From positions 1,612,001-1,676,000 of the forward strand of contig JABYQQ010000005.1 in assembly GCA_022605405.1 (NCBI GenBank): DNA of 64,000 nt, read 5' to 3'. The notes under the pieces were generated by a model that was given only the letters and a program-made list of their open reading frames with translations, did no database searches and was not told where the DNA came from. Source of the DNA: Earliella scabrosa. Taxonomy: Eukaryota > Basidiomycota > Agaricomycetes > Polyporales > Polyporaceae. Below are positions 34,712 to 45,268 of this stretch, piece after piece. Position 1 is the first letter of the stretch, and each line of letters begins with the position of its first letter. The position numbers were made by a program, and so were the translations under genes.

Positions 34712-35458
34712 ATGTCCACACCAGAGACTCTCAATGAGGCAGCCATTCTCTCGTATCTCGCGCTGCCGCCCTCCTACGAGCCCTCGCCTCGCACCGCGCC
34801 CGTTGAGTTTCTTCGCAAGCACATCCGAGAGCTCCCCCCACATCTACTCGCGCTCTTTTCCAAACATACGACCCCCAAAGCCAGGACCGCAGTACCAGCG
34901 ATACGGAACAGGAGGCTCAAGTATGCCGAATCACACCCTGCTGAACTCTCTCTTGCGAACGCAAAGTCTACATGGCCCGCGCTTTGGGAGGGCAGAGAGC
35001 GGCCCGGGCAGGAACAGGGCAAGGAGGAGAAGGACTGGGCGGAGAAAGAGTTCCTAGGTGGAGAAGGGACGCAACAGGTCGGGAAACTTGGGGCGTTACT
35101 TGGAGAATACGAGGAGGAGCGGGAGTCAGAGAGAGTGCGCGCCATCCGGAGGCTGCGCGCTGAGTACATCGAGTCGCTCCCGGAGGAGGACGAGGACAGC
35201 GATGAGGAGGACGAGATTCCTATCCCTGAAGAACTTTCCCCGGCGGAGAACGAAGAGGCGTTCCTCAGAATTGTGAAGGAGCGTTTCATATATGGCCTTC
35301 TTGATGTACGTCCAGCCTCCCCGCCCTCTCTAACTCTAGTAACATCCACCGCGCTACAGTCAGTAGACTACGACAAGGTTGACTGGGACGAGCGGTGGGA
35401 TGAAGATCTGGACAGAGATGCCGAAGAGCGATGGTTTGACGATGAGGAAGAGAGCTGA
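34712..35458 (+). CDS. CCDC97-like conserved protein
   Basis: Matches the domain of coiled-coil-domain protein 97: an N-terminal helical part (SYLALPPSYEPSPRTAPVEF, LRKHIRELPPHLLALFSKHT), the block NRRLKYAESHP, a charged coiled-coil (EEERESERVRAIRRLRAEYI), then EEAFLRIVKERFIYGLLD and the conserved C-terminal signature VDYDKVDWDERWDEDLDRDA EERWFDDEEES. The acidic Asp/Glu stretch EEDEDSDEEDEIPIPEE precedes it. An intron of 54 nt (about 35307-35360) lies between GLLD and SVDYDK; it is in phase and has no stop, so an unspliced protein is also readable. Human CCDC97 has been linked to the spliceosome; a fungal role is not shown here. Confidence 0.82.
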   Translation: MSTPETLNEAAILSYLALPPSYEPSPRTAPVEFLRKHIRELPPHLLALFSKHTTPKARTAVPAIRNRRLKYAESHPAELSLANAKSTWPALWEGRERPGQEQGKEEKDWAEKEFLGGEGTQQVGKLGALLGEYEEERESERVRAIRRLRAEYIESLPEEDEDSDEEDEIPIPEELSPAENEEAFLRIVKERFIYGLLDVRPASPPSLTLVTSTALQSVDYDKVDWDERWDEDLDRDAEERWFDDEEES

Positions 35459-35696
35459 GTCCACCTAGTGGGAGTCTGGCAGGGCTCGTATACATGTTGG
35501 TCGGTCATGCGCACGATGGGTGAGCAGGTCGTTGAACAGAGCTATTCATAGGCTCAAAGCGTGGAACACCGCCCTCCCGAGCGCAACGCCGCCGTGCCTA
35601 TGTGGTCGTGATACGTTCCCATGTACCGCGCGTGCATCAGGCTCTATCAATACTCACTAGAACTGCAGTCTTGGTAAGCCATCTCTGTGGTTGTGA

Positions 35697-35704
35697 TATA
35701 TAAG
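35697..35704 (+). promoter_or_regulatory. TATA box (TATATAAG) of AKR copy 1
   Basis: TATATAAG, about 80 bp upstream of the ATG at 35781. The paralogue and the DJ-1 pair have TATA boxes at similar distances. Confidence 0.6.
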
Positions 35705-35707
35705 TAC

Positions 35708-35715
35708 TGACGTCA
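35708..35715. promoter_or_regulatory. CRE/ATF-type palindrome TGACGTCA
   Basis: Perfect CREB/ATF-class site four bases after the TATA box and about 65 bp before the ATG. Fungal Atf1-type bZIP factors bind this motif in stress responses. Its closeness to the TATA box is unusual, as such sites normally lie further upstream. Confidence 0.4.
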
Positions 35716-35780
35716 GTTGACCTCACAACTCATTAGGCCCTTGTCACCGCCCTCCATCGACGTTCTCTCCACTACATACC

Positions 35781-37277
35781 ATGACCAACGTCCCAAAGTT
35801 CAAGTTGAACACTGGCGCCCTGATGCCCGCAGTGGGTGCGTTAAGAGAACCAGGTCCACCAGGCCCTCTGCTCATGGTGCATATATCCAGGGCTCGGAGG
35901 TTGGGGAGGCAATACTGAAGAGGAACGCAAGAATGCATGGCAGTTCATGGTCCCAGCCTTGAAGGTACGGTTTGTCAATGTATACTCATCAGGGGACTGC
36001 TCGTTCACATGGACGCCATGACAGTCTGGCTATCGCTTGATAGACACAGCGTGGAACTATGGTAAGGTGTCCCATGCGCCATTTCAATTATGCAGCGACC
36101 TCACACCTCATAGGCACTGAGAAGGCGGTCGGGGAGGCCATCAAGAGATCAGGCATTCCTCGTGAGGAGATCTGGATCACGTCCAAGCTTCAGTAAGTCC
36201 TGTATCTCATGGTGTACCCTGGACACCAGCGTAACGCAACGTTTGGTCCAGTCACCAGCACCATGGCCCATACGTAGAGGAGTACTTTGACAAGACTATG
36301 AAGGATCTTGACACTGATTACATCGACTTGGTCAGTCTGATCAATATACATTCGGACGACGCAATCTGACCAAAGTTCAGTATCTGATGCACTGGCCGCA
36401 AGCTGCGAAGTTCGTCTGTATGTCGTCCTCATCTGCTGGATGGTATGGCACATATTGAGCTTTGTGTCTAGTGGGTGATCGTGAACCACTGGATGAACAT
36501 GGCAGTTTGATCTGCTACGACACGCCTATCTTCAACGAGACCTGGGCGCGAATGGAGAAGCTGTACGAGAGCGGGAGAGCGAAGGCGATCGGCGTCAGTA
36601 ACTTCTCTGTCAAGAAGTATGTGTCGCGCTATCCCTCGTCGTGCCGTCATCTGACATCTCTGCAGCCTCGAGAAGTTGCTCGAGACCTCGAAGGTGGTGC
36701 CTGCAGTCAATCAGGTCGAGTCAGTGTTGCCCTTGGGCCCGTTAAGTCTGAACGTGGTGTCTGATCTTTCTCGCGTTTGTGACACAGGATGCATCCTTAC
36801 CTCGCGCAGCCGGAGCTCAAAGAGTACTGCGACAGCAAGGGGATCGTTCTCACCGCATACGCCCCAACCGGTTAGCCAAAGACTTTGAACGTTCACGAAG
36901 TCAGCTGACACGATATGCGCATCTCGTAGGCTATAAGACCGTGCTCAGTGACCCCACGATAGTCGAGTTGGCCAAGAAGTACAAGGTGTCACCCGTACAA
37001 ATCGTCATTGGCTGGCACGTCGCACGGGGCGTCTCTGCCGTACCGAAGAGCTCCAGCGAGCAGCATCAGAAGGATAATCTCAATGTACGCCATGCTGTTG
37101 CTACTTCTTCAGTGGCAATCTTGTCATGAATCTTTCTCGTTGGCTGTCTAGCTCCCGACGCTCGATCCCGAAGATGTGAAGCGCATCACGGCCCTCGATC
37201 GCAACCAGCGTCACTGCAACTATGCGGACAAGAACGGCAAAGTGTGGGGCTGGACGTACGAGCAGCTGGGCTGGTGA
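35781..37277 (+). CDS. Aldo-keto reductase (copy 1 of tandem pair)
   Basis: NAD(P)H-dependent carbonyl reductase of the xylose reductase/Gcy1-like AKR group. About ten small exons. Spliced protein: [39 protein letters not shown] (catalytic Asp and Tyr), EEIWITSKL (Lys), [15 protein letters not shown] (His), [50 protein letters not shown], then the cofactor loop [17 protein letters not shown], ending [11 protein letters not shown]. The catalytic tetrad is complete. Compared with the neighbour at 37977-39473 it lacks about 25 residues after the HWP motif. Intron positions are shared with the neighbour, showing a tandem duplication. The true substrate is unknown; aldehydes, sugars or aromatic aldehydes are plausible. 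Confidence 0.9.
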
Positions 37278-37976
37278 ACATCAGCGGCATGGTCGACGGA
37301 GTGATGATGTACGATACGGCGAAGTCGCGAAGGTATGAAGTCATTGTTTCTGTCAATGTCCCCAGGATGATGGCTGGAGTTTCGCCCCATTCTCGATTTA
37401 ATCGCGAACAATACTCCTCTGGCGCGTCTCAGGTATATAGGTCCTGGTACATATCCCCTCATGCGTGAGTGAGGCAAGGGGTGAGCGTTCACGTGAAAGA
37501 GTATGGGGTGAATCGCAATTGCACGCCGTACGAACTCATGTTCAGATCATCTCTTGGTAGGCACCAAGCATTATTGGCTTGTCACTGTCATCGGGCCCAC
37601 ACACTGAATATTGAGCTAAACCACGGACATCCACTGGACGTTGTGCGAGCTCTTCCGATGAGAAGATATCAGCTTCATATACTCCTTCATCATTTCCAGT
37701 GCTGTAACTCGGTCCCGACTTCGTTTGCGAGTCGTTGTACCTGCAATGACTCGGTCTTCGTTGTCTTGCTTTAGTGTGGGCGTGGCGTGCGATCCCCATC
37801 TATCGATGCCCAAGCACGCGAGTCCTGCTTGGTCAGACGATCTCACTGGTATCAGCGGACGAGCGCAAGGGGGCCGCCCCCTATATAACGGACCGTGGCC
37901 GGCGACTGTCTGATCGAGCTTTCCCCACTATATTTACCCACTAACCTTGCGCAAGGCAGCCAAGATTGGAACCAAT
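37278..37976. other. Intergenic between the two aldo-keto reductase genes
   Basis: 699 bp with the 3' end of copy 1 and the promoter of copy 2, which includes a TATA box at 37882-37888. Frames in it have no recognisable motif. Confidence 0.45.
37882..37888 (+). promoter_or_regulatory. TATA box (TATATAA) of AKR copy 2
   Basis: TATATAA preceded by a C-rich stretch, about 90 bp upstream of the ATG at 37977. Confidence 0.6.
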
Positions 37977-39473
37977 ATGGCCGACGTCCCGAAGTTCAAG
38001 TTGAACACCGGCGCATTGATGCCTGCAGTCGGTACGCATATCGGTAGAATTCAGGCGGTCGCGTCGAAACTGATCATGTCTTGTATGTTCTGGTTGCAGG
38101 GCTCGGTGGATGGGGCGGTGCGACTGACGAGGAGCGTGCTAAGGCATGGGAGTTCATGACCCCTGCCCTGAAGGTGGGTGCGCAATGCTCATACGACCGT
38201 CCTGCTTTCCGCTTACATACGGGCAGCTGGGATATAGGCTCATTGATACTGCTTGGAGTTATGGTGAGAGCCTTTACTTGACCTATGAGCTTCGCGGCAT
38301 AAATCTTATACTATCATGCCACAGGAACGGAGAGGTCTGTTGCGAAGGCGATCAAAGACTCCGGGATTCCTCGCGAACAAGTGTGGATTACCACCAAGCT
38401 TCAGTAAGTCCGTGACCAAACCGCATGGATACTAACTGAATGCATGCTGCAATACACGTTAGCCACCAGCATCATGGCCCATATGTGGAGCAGTACTTTG
38501 AAGACAGCTTGAGGAAGCTGGAGACAGACTACGTCGACTTGGTATGTTGGCATCTCTGATCACCTCATGGACAATAAGGCTGACCTGCCCTCTCCAGTAT
38601 CTGATCCACTGGCCGATGGCCTCGAAATACGACGGCAAGTACTCTTTGTACGCAAATCCGTTCACGATCGGCGCTGACGGATGGACAGAGAACGACCCTG
38701 AACCCAAGGATGCTGATGGCAATCACATCGTCTACGACACTCCCATATTCAACGAGACTTGGGCACGCTTGGAGAAGCTGTACGAGAGCGGGAAGGCGAA
38801 GGCGATCGGGGTCAGCAACTTCTCCGTCAAGAAGTACATCTTTTCTCCTTCGATCTCGTATCGACGAATCGACTTACTGCGCTTGCAGCCTGGAGAAGTT
38901 GTTGGAGACGGCGAAGGTGGTGCCCGCCGTGAACCAAGTAGAGTATGGAAGAGGATGCGTCTCTATTATGCCATGATGCTGATTAGACTTGACTTAGGTT
39001 GCACCCCTTCCTCGTGCAGCAGGAACTCAAGGATTACTGCGACAAGAAGGGCATCATCTTGACTGCGTATGCAGCTACAGGTCGGTAGAGGCCTTCTAGT
39101 CGCCGCGCCCCTCTACTGATACTCCTTTGGCAGCGTGGGCGCAGGGTCGTGACCATCCCACTATCGTCGAGCTTGCAGCAAAGTACAAGGTTCAGCCGAC
39201 ACAGATCGTCTACGCCTGGCACATCGCTCGAGGCATCTCTATTCTGGCGAGGAGCGCGAAGGAGGACCGCCTGAAGGAGGCCTTGACGGTGCGTAGAATC
39301 CCGCTGAGTCACGATGTGCAGTTAAGGTGATCATGATACCCACCTAGCTGCCGACATTGGACCCAGAGGATGTCGAGCGTATCACTGCCCTCGACCGTAA
39401 CCAGCGGGTCTGCAATTATGCAAACGAGCACGGGAAGGTCTGCGGGTGGACGTACGAGCAGCTGGGGTGGTGA
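37977..39473 (+). CDS. Aldo-keto reductase (copy 2 of tandem pair)
   Basis: Paralogue of copy 1 with the same intron pattern. [38 protein letters not shown] (Asp, Tyr), QVWITTKL (Lys), YVDLYLIHWPMASKYDGKYS (His), then the full loop [70 protein letters not shown], ending [11 protein letters not shown]. The catalytic tetrad is intact. The cofactor loop reads ILARSAKEDRLKEAL where family members usually have I-P-K-S, so Pro-Lys is replaced by Ala-Arg. That may alter NADPH versus NADH binding, which is inference. It lies directly upstream of the AA9 gene. Confidence 0.9.
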
Positions 39474-40454
39474 ACATTCTCGGATGTGAGCTTCATCTGA
39501 CCGTTAGGGTACTCAATGGATTGGGATACCCAGCATCTGGATCTCATGGCGTTGTATTGCGAACGCCTTCTCGGTTTTGGCGACTGGAGAGGCTCAGGGC
39601 AAGCTTACATGACGCGAGCTTCTTGCGCCCACGAGGATCGCGCGGCCTGAAGTGTCAATGTGTTCGGCGATGACATGTGCCAAGGATGCCTGGCAGCGTG
39701 CTCTGGCCCCGCGATGTGCTGGATCCGAGGCAGGTGTTCCTTGGGAAGGATGAGCGAGCCGCGGCACGAGTGCGCTATTTTTGCAGTCCACTGACTTGCA
39801 CTGACGGAGATTTCCCGAAGATTACCATGGCCATTGACTTCCCCGGGCACAGCATGTCCAAGTGAGTCGCGGTTAGAGCGAGATTTGGAATGTTCACAGA
39901 CGTCGCCTATGCTGGGTCGGTCGACTCGGACTTCCCCGTGGGGATCGCTAGACGTTGTGGAGCACAGAGAGCGGCTCGAGCGCCTGCATTCTCTTCTCTT
40001 CTTCCCGCCATCTCGCCTCTCGAGAGTGGAACGAGTTCGCTCGCGTACCAAGAATGGTGCCATGATCCGCAGAACGCGAGCAATGATCACTCACGCTGGC
40101 GTTTGACAGAGACCATGGAGCGCGACGTTCCGACATATATCCTTCCCCAATATTGTCCGCCTCAACTTCGGGTTGTGCGCCTGACATCTGACCGTCTTCG
40201 CTCGCCCGTCCGAACCCCCGTGTCACTGCGGGCTCTGTGTACGTGCTAGCATTGTCGAACCGGTGCCGCAGTCACGTCAGGGTAAATCGCCGAATCCCTC
40301 TCGAACCCTCGGTGCTCAGGTCAGGAAGCCCGCGCTCGCGTAAGTGGCTCGTTTGTACACAGACCCATGATGATGGGCCCGAGTGAGGTATAAATGCGAG
40401 TGAGAGGCTCGGCTGGGTCTCTTCAGCTCGCTGCCCCCCGACGAACTCAATACC
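39474..40454. other. Intergenic, AKR copy 2 to AA9 gene
   Basis: 981 bp with the AKR 3' end and the LPMO promoter (TATAAA at 40389). Open frames near 39605-40249 show no protein motif. No relic of an AKR or LPMO was recognised. Confidence 0.45.
40389..40394 (+). promoter_or_regulatory. TATA box (TATAAA) of the AA9 gene
   Basis: TATAAA about 66 bp upstream of the ATG at 40455. Confidence 0.6.
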
Positions 40455-41413
40455 ATGAAGCTCGCGCTCCTCTCCTGCCTGGCTGCGGCCGCCATCGGCG
40501 CCAACGCCCACTGTGAGTAGACTCTACACGCACATGCAAAGCGACAGTATCGTTAACCAGGACTTGGACAGTCACGATGCAGTACATCTGGGTCAACGGC
40601 GTTGACCAGGGCCAGAACAAGTTCCTCCGTGTCCCGCCAAACAACAACCCGGTCACCGACGTCACGTCGAAGGACATCACCTGCAACGTGAACGGCCTCT
40701 CTGGTGCCAACGTCCAGACCGTCTCCATCCCCGCTGGCACGAACGTACGTCGCATCACTTCTACGAGGATCACCAGGATGCAAGTCTCATCTGCCTGCAC
40801 TTTCTCTAGATCACCTTCGAGTGGCACCAGCACGACCAGCGTACGGGTGAGGACCCCATCTCCGGCGGACACAAGGGCCCCGTCCAGGTCTTCATCGCCA
40901 AGGCGCCGTCAACCGCCGCGTCCTTCGACGGCCAGGGCGCTGTCTGGACCAAGATCTACTCTTCTGGTCTCCTCAACGCCCAGTCGCAGCAGTGGGCTAC
41001 TGATGTCGTCAACTCTAACGGGGGTGCGTATACTATCTAACGGTAGTTGACCATCGGCTTGACTGACAGCTCGCACCTATAGGCAGGCACAGCGTCACCA
41101 TCCCCGCCTCCCTCCCCGCTGGCGAGTACCTCCTCCGTGCGGAGATCATTGCTCTCCACGTCGCCCAGAGCTACCCTGGCGCGCAATTCGTATGTGGATT
41201 CTTTCTACATCACTTCGAGTCTCATGTTGAATGCAATGTCCTCTGCAGTACATTGGCTGTGCACAGGTCAAGATTACCGGCGGCGGAAACGCCAACCCGC
41301 CGAAGATGGCTCTTCCGGGCGCGTACAAGGGCTCCGACCCCGGCATCTCTGTCAACATCTACAACAACCTCCAGAGCTACACCGCCCCCGGTGGCGCTGT
41401 CTGGTCTGGGTGA
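40455..41413 (+). CDS. Secreted AA9 lytic polysaccharide monooxygenase, no CBM1
   Basis: Copper enzyme that oxidatively cuts cellulose or related glucans outside the cell. A signal peptide ([18 protein letters not shown]) is cut before His1, giving [19 protein letters not shown]. This His and the one in [15 protein letters not shown] form the copper histidine brace. The axial Tyr is in [15 protein letters not shown]. Other AA9 marks: [28 protein letters not shown], and the end [10 protein letters not shown]. Four introns, the first splitting the His1 codon neighbourhood (CAC T, intron, TC). There is no cellulose-binding CBM1 module, so binding relies on the catalytic face. Regioselectivity (C1 or C4) cannot be told. 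Confidence 0.95.
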
Positions 41414-42113
41414 ACGACAAAACACTAGCATTAGGAGTATCGGATGTCCATTGTATCATTGGTTTCTCTGCACAATCATTGTATCCTCTCCGGAGAAGGC
41501 GCGTCCTTCGTTTGAGTGGGAAAGTGCAACCCGAAGCCTCCGCGGCTGGGAACGTGTCAGGAAACCCGGACCGTGATATCATTCCAAACCCCACGTCAGA
41601 GCATGCGCGTGGCAGATTCGCGCCTGTTCAAATTGACGCATGGTCAGCGAGGGTCATGCACCGGCGACACAGGTGTCAAATGGCCGAGGCGTTCAGTATG
41701 ACGGCCACAGCCAAACCACAACAATTGCCATATGAGGTGGTGGGAAGGGTGGTAGGCGCCGCGATGGTTGCCTCATGTCCGAGACGGCGAGGACGACAAC
41801 TGACGGTAGAGCTTGGTCTACCTCGTTCCGCCCGGCAGGCTCACTTGCGTGGCTCCCACAGATACGAGATTGCTCGCGTGCGAGCCATGAGCTCATTGCC
41901 TCATCAGTGCCCCGGGCGTCGTCGATGGGCCTCCCCCGCTTGACTGCTTGGGCTGAGGCTGCCAGGCGGCACGCCTGCTGTTCCCCTCTGCCCCGAGCCC
42001 CGCGGTCGGATATAAGCCAGGCCATGCATTGCCCATACGCGACTGCCGTCCTGTGACGGAAACTCTACCTGGCACCCTTCCCTCCTCCGAGTCGCCCCTC
42101 GCCGCCCATCTCA
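41414..42113. other. Intergenic, AA9 gene to 14-3-3 gene
   Basis: 700 bp; LPMO 3' UTR followed by the 14-3-3 promoter, with TATAAG at 42011-42016 about 100 bp before the start. A 268-codon frame crossing from the LPMO exon (to 41943) has no family character. Confidence 0.45.
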
Positions 42114-43263
42114 ATGGCTCCCGCAGCGACGTCGACGCTAAAGGCGACGAGCAACGTCTTCGCCTGCCTCTCGCCCATCTCCCTCGGCGACCTGCAGCAG
42201 ATGGACATGACCCTGTCCAGGCTCGACTGCCTCTTCCTCGCAAAGGTCGCAGACCAGGCGGAACGCTACCACGGTACGTGCCTCGCGATGCTGCTCCCAC
42301 GATAGGATCCGCATAACAGAATCGCCGCTGGGCCGTTACCATCCTTCTCCACCGCTGCTGCACCGTCGACCCAATACCACGACTGCAAATTGAAGACGTC
42401 ATCGCGCAGCTCAAGGACATCATTAGCTACACAGAGGCGCAGCTGACGATCGACGAGCGCAACCTGCTCTCGATCGCGTACAAGAACCTCGCGGGGACCC
42501 TGCGCGCGAGCTGGAGGACGATCGACGCATTGCAGAAGAAGGAGGCCCTCTCGTCTACTCGCCAGCAGGTGAAGCTCATGCGCGTGCAGAAGGACAGGAT
42601 CGAGCGCGACCTCGATAAGCTCTGCCGCGACGTCGTCGACCTCCTGGAGAAGTACCTCATCCCCGCCGCGAGCGACGGTGAGGAGAAGGTGTTCTACTGC
42701 AAGATGTGAGTCCCCCTATCAAGTTACCTCTGCCCACCTTCTAGGCTGGACGCGTGACGTCGTGCCGATCCGGCCGGGCAGGATCGCCCTCGGATGTTGC
42801 GAGCTAAACTGACACGCACTTTGCGCCAGGCGCGGGGACTACTACCGCTACCTCGCGGAACTAACGCGGCTGAACGCGAAGGAGGATTTGGGCAAGACGT
42901 CGCTCGAGGCGTACAAGTTCGCGTACCGGCACGCGCTCGCGACCCTGCCCCCGACGCACCCCACCCGCCTCGGGCTGGCGCTCAACTTTGCGGTCTACTT
43001 CCACGACATCATGCGCAGCCCGGAGCGGGCGTGCCATCTGGCGAAGCATGCGTTCGACGAGGCGGTCGAGGCGGCTGCGACGGACACGCAGGTCGCGCTC
43101 GCGAACATTGAGGACTCGCTGATGATTTTGCAACTCATGCGGGACGACTTGATTCTCTGGCAAGGCGAGATCTCCAAAGGTCTGTCCAGTGTGTCTGAAC
43201 GCATGTCTTGTAGCTGACCTATTGAGTTCTACCAGACTGATGTTTCCAGGTGGGCGAATCTAG
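42114..43263 (+). CDS. Divergent 14-3-3 protein
   Basis: Phosphoserine/threonine adaptor dimer. MAPAATSTLKATSNVFACLS, then FLAKVADQAERYHDVIAQLK, RNLLSIAYKNLAGTLRASWR, EKVFYCKMRGDYYRYLAELT, PPTHPTRLGLALNFAVYFHD, IMRSPERACHLAKHAFDEAV and LMILQLMRDDLILWQGEISK, ending ADLLSSTRLMFPGGRI. The phosphate-binding Lys, Arg, Arg and Tyr (YKN, RASWR, YYRY) are all present. The Asn after LLRD in typical 14-3-3 proteins is Asp here (RDDLILW), one Arg of the GARR motif is Leu, and the usual acidic tail is replaced by a short neutral end. Introns at about 42274-42394, 42707-42830 and 43180-43213. It is probably a second, diverged paralogue rather than the main housekeeping 14-3-3. Confidence 0.88.
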
Positions 43264-43482
43264 CTTGAAGGCGGATTTGAGATGGACATGATGGCCGAGT
43301 ACTCTCGCCCGGATGATGTTGCGCTTTGGCGCGTGTTGTAGCATGTAGCATAGTCGTTCTTGTTTTGCGTTAGCTGTGATCTTGTATGCTTTCTTGTTTA
43401 CATCATCGTACACTCCCCAAAGTTACCCTGTGTCTTGACTACCTATACGCGACGTGAGAGCCTACTTTTGTATGATGGGATG

Positions 43483-44843
43483 CTATGGCTGCGTGTCTCG
43501 TCTGGCGAACGTGGCAGCTACGAGTAACGGGAACACGAGCGTGGCATCCGCGAAAACCTGCGAGGAGAGGCACATGAATGATACTGCACGAGGCCGGAAC
43601 TGTGTATGCGTACCTTGACGGACTCGGAGCCTGCCCGGATCTTCCCCCATGAGATCGCTTCATCTGGTCGAGCTCCCGAGTCGGAGCCATCGAACTCTTG
43701 GCCGGTATTCTACCAATGACTCAGATACGTGGCCCGTTCCAACGAGGACGCCGTGTACTTACAATGTACACGGAGTAGTCGGCTCCATTGCGCTATCACA
43801 GAGGGGCGTGAGCCATTGCAGCAGGCGGGATGAGAATCGCTCACAATTAGCATGGCGTTGGCGATTTGATGTTTGCAGACTCCACCTCCAAGGATGATCA
43901 TGCCGGCCTTCTTCGACTTCCGCGACAGCTCGTTGAGATTGCGAATGTCCTGGACGATGTCGACAATGAGGCCGGGATTGCGGAAAGAGTGGAAGTAGAT
44001 CATGTCTCCCAGCGAGCCGTCCGTGAGGGCGGGACAGAAGACGGGGATGTCGTTCTACACGGAGCAAACAACACTCAGCAGGGGGGGTGCGGGCACGCGA
44101 GACACGTCTATTCACTTTGTACGCCCAGTAATATACAGATTCCTCGTTGTCGATCTCCTTGCCCAACCGCCGGATGAACGAGCTCGGCGTCCACACCTGC
44201 CCCGTCTCCTTCTGCTCCGCGAGCATGGCGTCGAGGATGGGCGTGAGCCAGTCCTCGAACTTGCAGTAGTTGTCGTTCGGCACGATGAGGTTCCCGATGC
44301 GGTTCATGCCACGCCGGCGCAGGTCTGCGCCGTCCATGTTGAAGTCTGCGAGGTACGTTTTCCCGAGGCACTTGATGAAGTCCTCCTCGATGCCCCCGGC
44401 AGTGGTCACGATCGCGTTGACGTGCTTGTGCTTGACGAGGTAGAGAATGACTTCACGCAGCCCGGACGAAATAAGGTTCGAAGTGTAGCCCAGGAAGACG
44501 TTGCACTTGGTCTGCGCGCGCACCTCCGGCGAGAGATACTCCTCCGACTCGTCTTCGGTGATCGGCTCGTCCGACAGCCGCCATTTGCGCTGGACGCCGT
44601 TCAGGACGCGGTGGGAGGCACCGTGCAAGCTGCGCAACGCACCATTTTGTTCACGATATCGATGGCCTTTCCTAGACTGTTCGCCTGGAATCCGATCCGG
44701 TGGTAACTGTCCAGCAGCTTTTGCAGAGAGAGGTCTTCGTCGAAGTTTGGGCCTTCGACCGACACCGCGAAGTCCGGCATGGGTTCCGAGGGCTTGAGGA
44801 CTGCGGCAGACGCGCCGGTGGGGATAGGTCCTGTTGAGGACAT
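43483..44843 (-). CDS. DYS1: Deoxyhypusine synthase
   Basis: Transfers aminobutyl from spermidine to a Lys of eIF5A, the first step of hypusine formation; NAD-dependent, cytosolic tetramer. Exon 1 [20 protein letters not shown] ... [13 protein letters not shown] joins [20 protein letters not shown], then [94 protein letters not shown] (catalytic Lys), [30 protein letters not shown] and the end [23 protein letters not shown]. Spans six or seven exons. Start ATG at 44841-44843; stop at 43483-43485. Head-to-head with the Sec7-domain gene. Confidence 0.94.
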
Positions 44844-45268
44844 GTCTGCGCGGCGTGTGCGATGGAGAACTCAGAAGACGGGAGCGTGAGGAATGCGAGA
44901 GGGACAAGAGAGGGAAGAGAGAAATTGTGGCGATTAGATTGACCCAGTAAACGCCGGATCTCGATCGTCCGTCGCAAAATCCCATGGACTTGCGTCCCAG
45001 CTTCTCCTCCTTCCCTTTCTCGATGACATGGTATTAAGTACTGACAGAGCATGACTCTGCGCCGAACATTACTCCGAGGCCCTACGAGGTCTTCATTGTG
45101 GGATAGGGATGTAGTGCAGGCCAGGACATCGGGGAGGTATTGGAGGTTTGTGCAAATTGATTGACAAGGTCATGTTCGCGCACGTCGCGGCCAAACAAGA
45201 CGCAGCCATTCAAACAAGAGCCGCCGTATGAACGGCTAGTACCAGAGTTCAGTACACCGAGTCTCCGT
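44844..45268. promoter_or_regulatory. Divergent promoter, deoxyhypusine synthase / Sec7-domain gene
   Basis: 425 bp between divergent starts; no TATA box evident, as expected for housekeeping genes. No gene inside. Confidence 0.45.

Larger units (their letters stand above)
35459..35780. other. Intergenic, CCDC97-like gene to AKR copy 1
   Basis: 322 bp containing the promoter of AKR copy 1 with a TATA box and a TGACGTCA palindrome (both listed). No gene. Confidence 0.5.
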
